From: Anaerobacillus sp. CMMVII
Lineage (GTDB): Bacteria; Bacillota; Bacilli; Bacillales; Anaerobacillaceae
Reading direction: 5' to 3'
Assembly: GCF_025377685.1 (NCBI RefSeq)
Contig: NZ_JACEHK010000002.1
Location: 248,001-312,000, forward strand
Length of the DNA: 64,000 bases
The position numbers and the translations under genes are program-made. Shown in pieces: positions 63,015 to 64,000 of the stretch. How positions within the stretch are numbered: position 1 is the first letter of the stretch; the number at the start of each line of letters is the position of its first letter. Under the pieces are notes generated by a model. The model was given only the letters and a program-made list of their open reading frames with translations. It was not told where the DNA came from and ran no database searches.

Positions 63015-64000
63015 ATGAAGGTCCTATTCGTTGCTACTGAGTGTACCCCTTTTATTAAAACAGGGGGACTTGCTGATGTTATTGGCGCTTTGCCGCGGGA
63101 ACTTAATAAAGAGGGTGTTGATGTTCGTGTTGTTATTCCAAAATATGAAGCAATCTCTGAAAGCTTTAAAGAAGAAATGACGACAATTTCTACGAGCACA
63201 GTGCCAGTCGGCTGGAGAAACCAGTACCTTGGAGTTGAGATGCTCGTTAAAGATGGAATAACATTTTATTTTATCGACAACGAATATTATTTCAAACGAG
63301 TAGGTCTATATGGTTTTTTTGACGATGCAGAGCGCTTTGCCTATTTTAATCGTGCAGTGTTAGAAATGCTGCCACAAATTGATTTTCAGCCTGATGTGAT
63401 TCATTGTCATGATTGGCAAGCAGCGTTAATCCCATTATTCTTAAAAACACATTATCATAATCATCTATTTTTCCAGGAGATAAAAACAATTTTTACGATT
63501 CATAATTTGAAGTATCAAGGTATTTTTCCAAGAGTGATCCTAGCAGAACTCCTTTCGTTAGGGGACGAGCATTTTGATGGGGTTGAATTTGATGGCTGTG
63601 TAAATTACTTAAAGAGTGCACTTGTTCATTCAGATTTACTTACAACTGTAAGTAAAACATATGCAGAAGAAATTCAAAACCCTTATTATGGTGAAAAGCT
63701 AGATGGACTATTGCGAGAGCGCAGCAACGATTTGTATGGCATTGTGAATGGTCTTGACTATCAAGAGTATGACCCAATGAATGATCCAAATCTTTCGTTT
63801 CCATTCCGCAGTGCAAAAGGCAAAAAGGTAAAAAATAAACGAGAATTACAAGAACAAATAGGTTTACCTGTGGAAGAAGATACACCAATGCTTGCAATTG
63901 TCACACGCTTAGTGGAACAAAAAGGTCTTGATTTAGTTACTCATGTTTTTGAAGAACTTGTCCAAGAAAATATCCAAATTGTGATATTAGGAACAGGTGA
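63015..64000 (+). CDS. glgA: Glycogen synthase GlgA, 5' part (cut by window edge)
   Basis: The frame stays open from ATG 63015 to the end of the window (about 328 residues). It starts MKVLFVATECTPFIKTGGLA with the KTGGLADV ADP-glucose-binding motif, has VIHCHDWQAALIPLFLKT, TIFTIHNLKYQGIFP, DLLTTVSKTYAEEI, YGIVNGLDY and AIVTRLVEQKGLDLV, all typical of bacterial GT5 glycogen synthases. The C-terminal Rossmann domain lies beyond the window. Fourth gene of the glg cluster, about 190 nt after glgD. GGAG lies close before ATG, with GAGGAG 11 nt upstream. Confidence 0.95.
   Translation, partial: MKVLFVATECTPFIKTGGLADVIGALPRELNKEGVDVRVVIPKYEAISESFKEEMTTISTSTVPVGWRNQYLGVEMLVKDGITFYFIDNEYYFKRVGLYGFFDDAERFAYFNRAVLEMLPQIDFQPDVIHCHDWQAALIPLFLKTHYHNHLFFQEIKTIFTIHNLKYQGIFPRVILAELLSLGDEHFDGVEFDGCVNYLKSALVHSDLLTTVSKTYAEEIQNPYYGEKLDGLLRERSNDLYGIVNGLDYQEYDPMNDPNLSFPFRSAKGKKVKNKRELQEQIGLPVEEDTPMLAIVTRLVEQKGLDLVTHVFEELVQENIQIVILGTG

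Overview
The window reads as a chromosomal segment of a low-GC, endospore-forming member of the Bacillaceae. The evidence is strong AAGGAGG-type ribosome binding sites, sigma-A promoters, sporulation genes (YjcZ-like, YppG-like, CotX-like, KinB-like kinases), an S-box upstream of metK, and pckA/metK and ytlACD/ytkD gene sets resembling Bacillus subtilis. The formate dehydrogenase island points to a lineage able to live anaerobically; Anaerobacillus or relatives would fit, but the genus is a guess.

Layout. 1-5.4 kb: end of a glycerophosphodiesterase gene, a haloperoxidase-like phosphatase, a PPK2 kinase, small spore-associated genes and an M50 protease. 5.5-13 kb: an SDR reductase/aldehyde dehydrogenase pair, a membrane protein, an alpha/beta hydrolase, a DUF3231 protein, an ABC-F remnant and a ferritin-like protein. 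13.2-16.6 kb: a GntR-regulated ABC operon. 16.7-28.5 kb: EamA transporter, DUF4023 peptide, LOG protein, VOC protein, oligoendopeptidase F, cold-shock protein, two tandem KinB-like kinases, TrhA, a D-threonine-aldolase-like enzyme and a decayed hydrolase. 29.5-32.5 kb: a second GntR/ABC operon. 32.6-35.5 kb: a YdcF-like protein, a DedA protein and a polysaccharide deacetylase.

36.1-46.8 kb is the most interesting region, a complete formate dehydrogenase-N island: fdhD, fdnG, fdnH, fdnI, fdhE, mobA, two moeA-type genes and tatA. The catalytic gene fdnG is interrupted by an in-frame TGA at 37553-37555. The reading frame continues unchanged, the residue aligns with the active-site selenocysteine of E. 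coli FdnG, and a textbook bacterial SECIS hairpin follows in the same register as E. coli fdhF. It should therefore be read as one 1001-residue selenoprotein (36983-39988). FdhD and FdhE mature it, MobA and MoeA supply the molybdopterin cofactor, its twin-arginine leader directs export, and FdnH and FdnI pass electrons to the quinone pool.

47-54.5 kb: chemoreceptor, cold-shock protein, MFS transporter, YtkD, CotX-like protein and the Ytl ABC transporter. 54.6-58.2 kb: pckA and S-box/metK. 58.6 kb to the end: glycogen genes glgB-glgC-glgD-glgA, the last cut by the window edge.

Two global observations. First, at least nine one-base deletions, nearly all in homopolymer runs, break otherwise intact genes between 1 and 18 kb and between 19 and 23 kb. 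This looks like sequencing error at least as much as gene decay, so those genes are annotated at full length. Second, intergenic regions are rich in palindromic repeats, including several families recurring within the window, a hairpin apex shared by five different hairpins, and one palindrome apparently inserted into another. No rRNA, tRNA, CRISPR array or intact insertion sequence was recognised.
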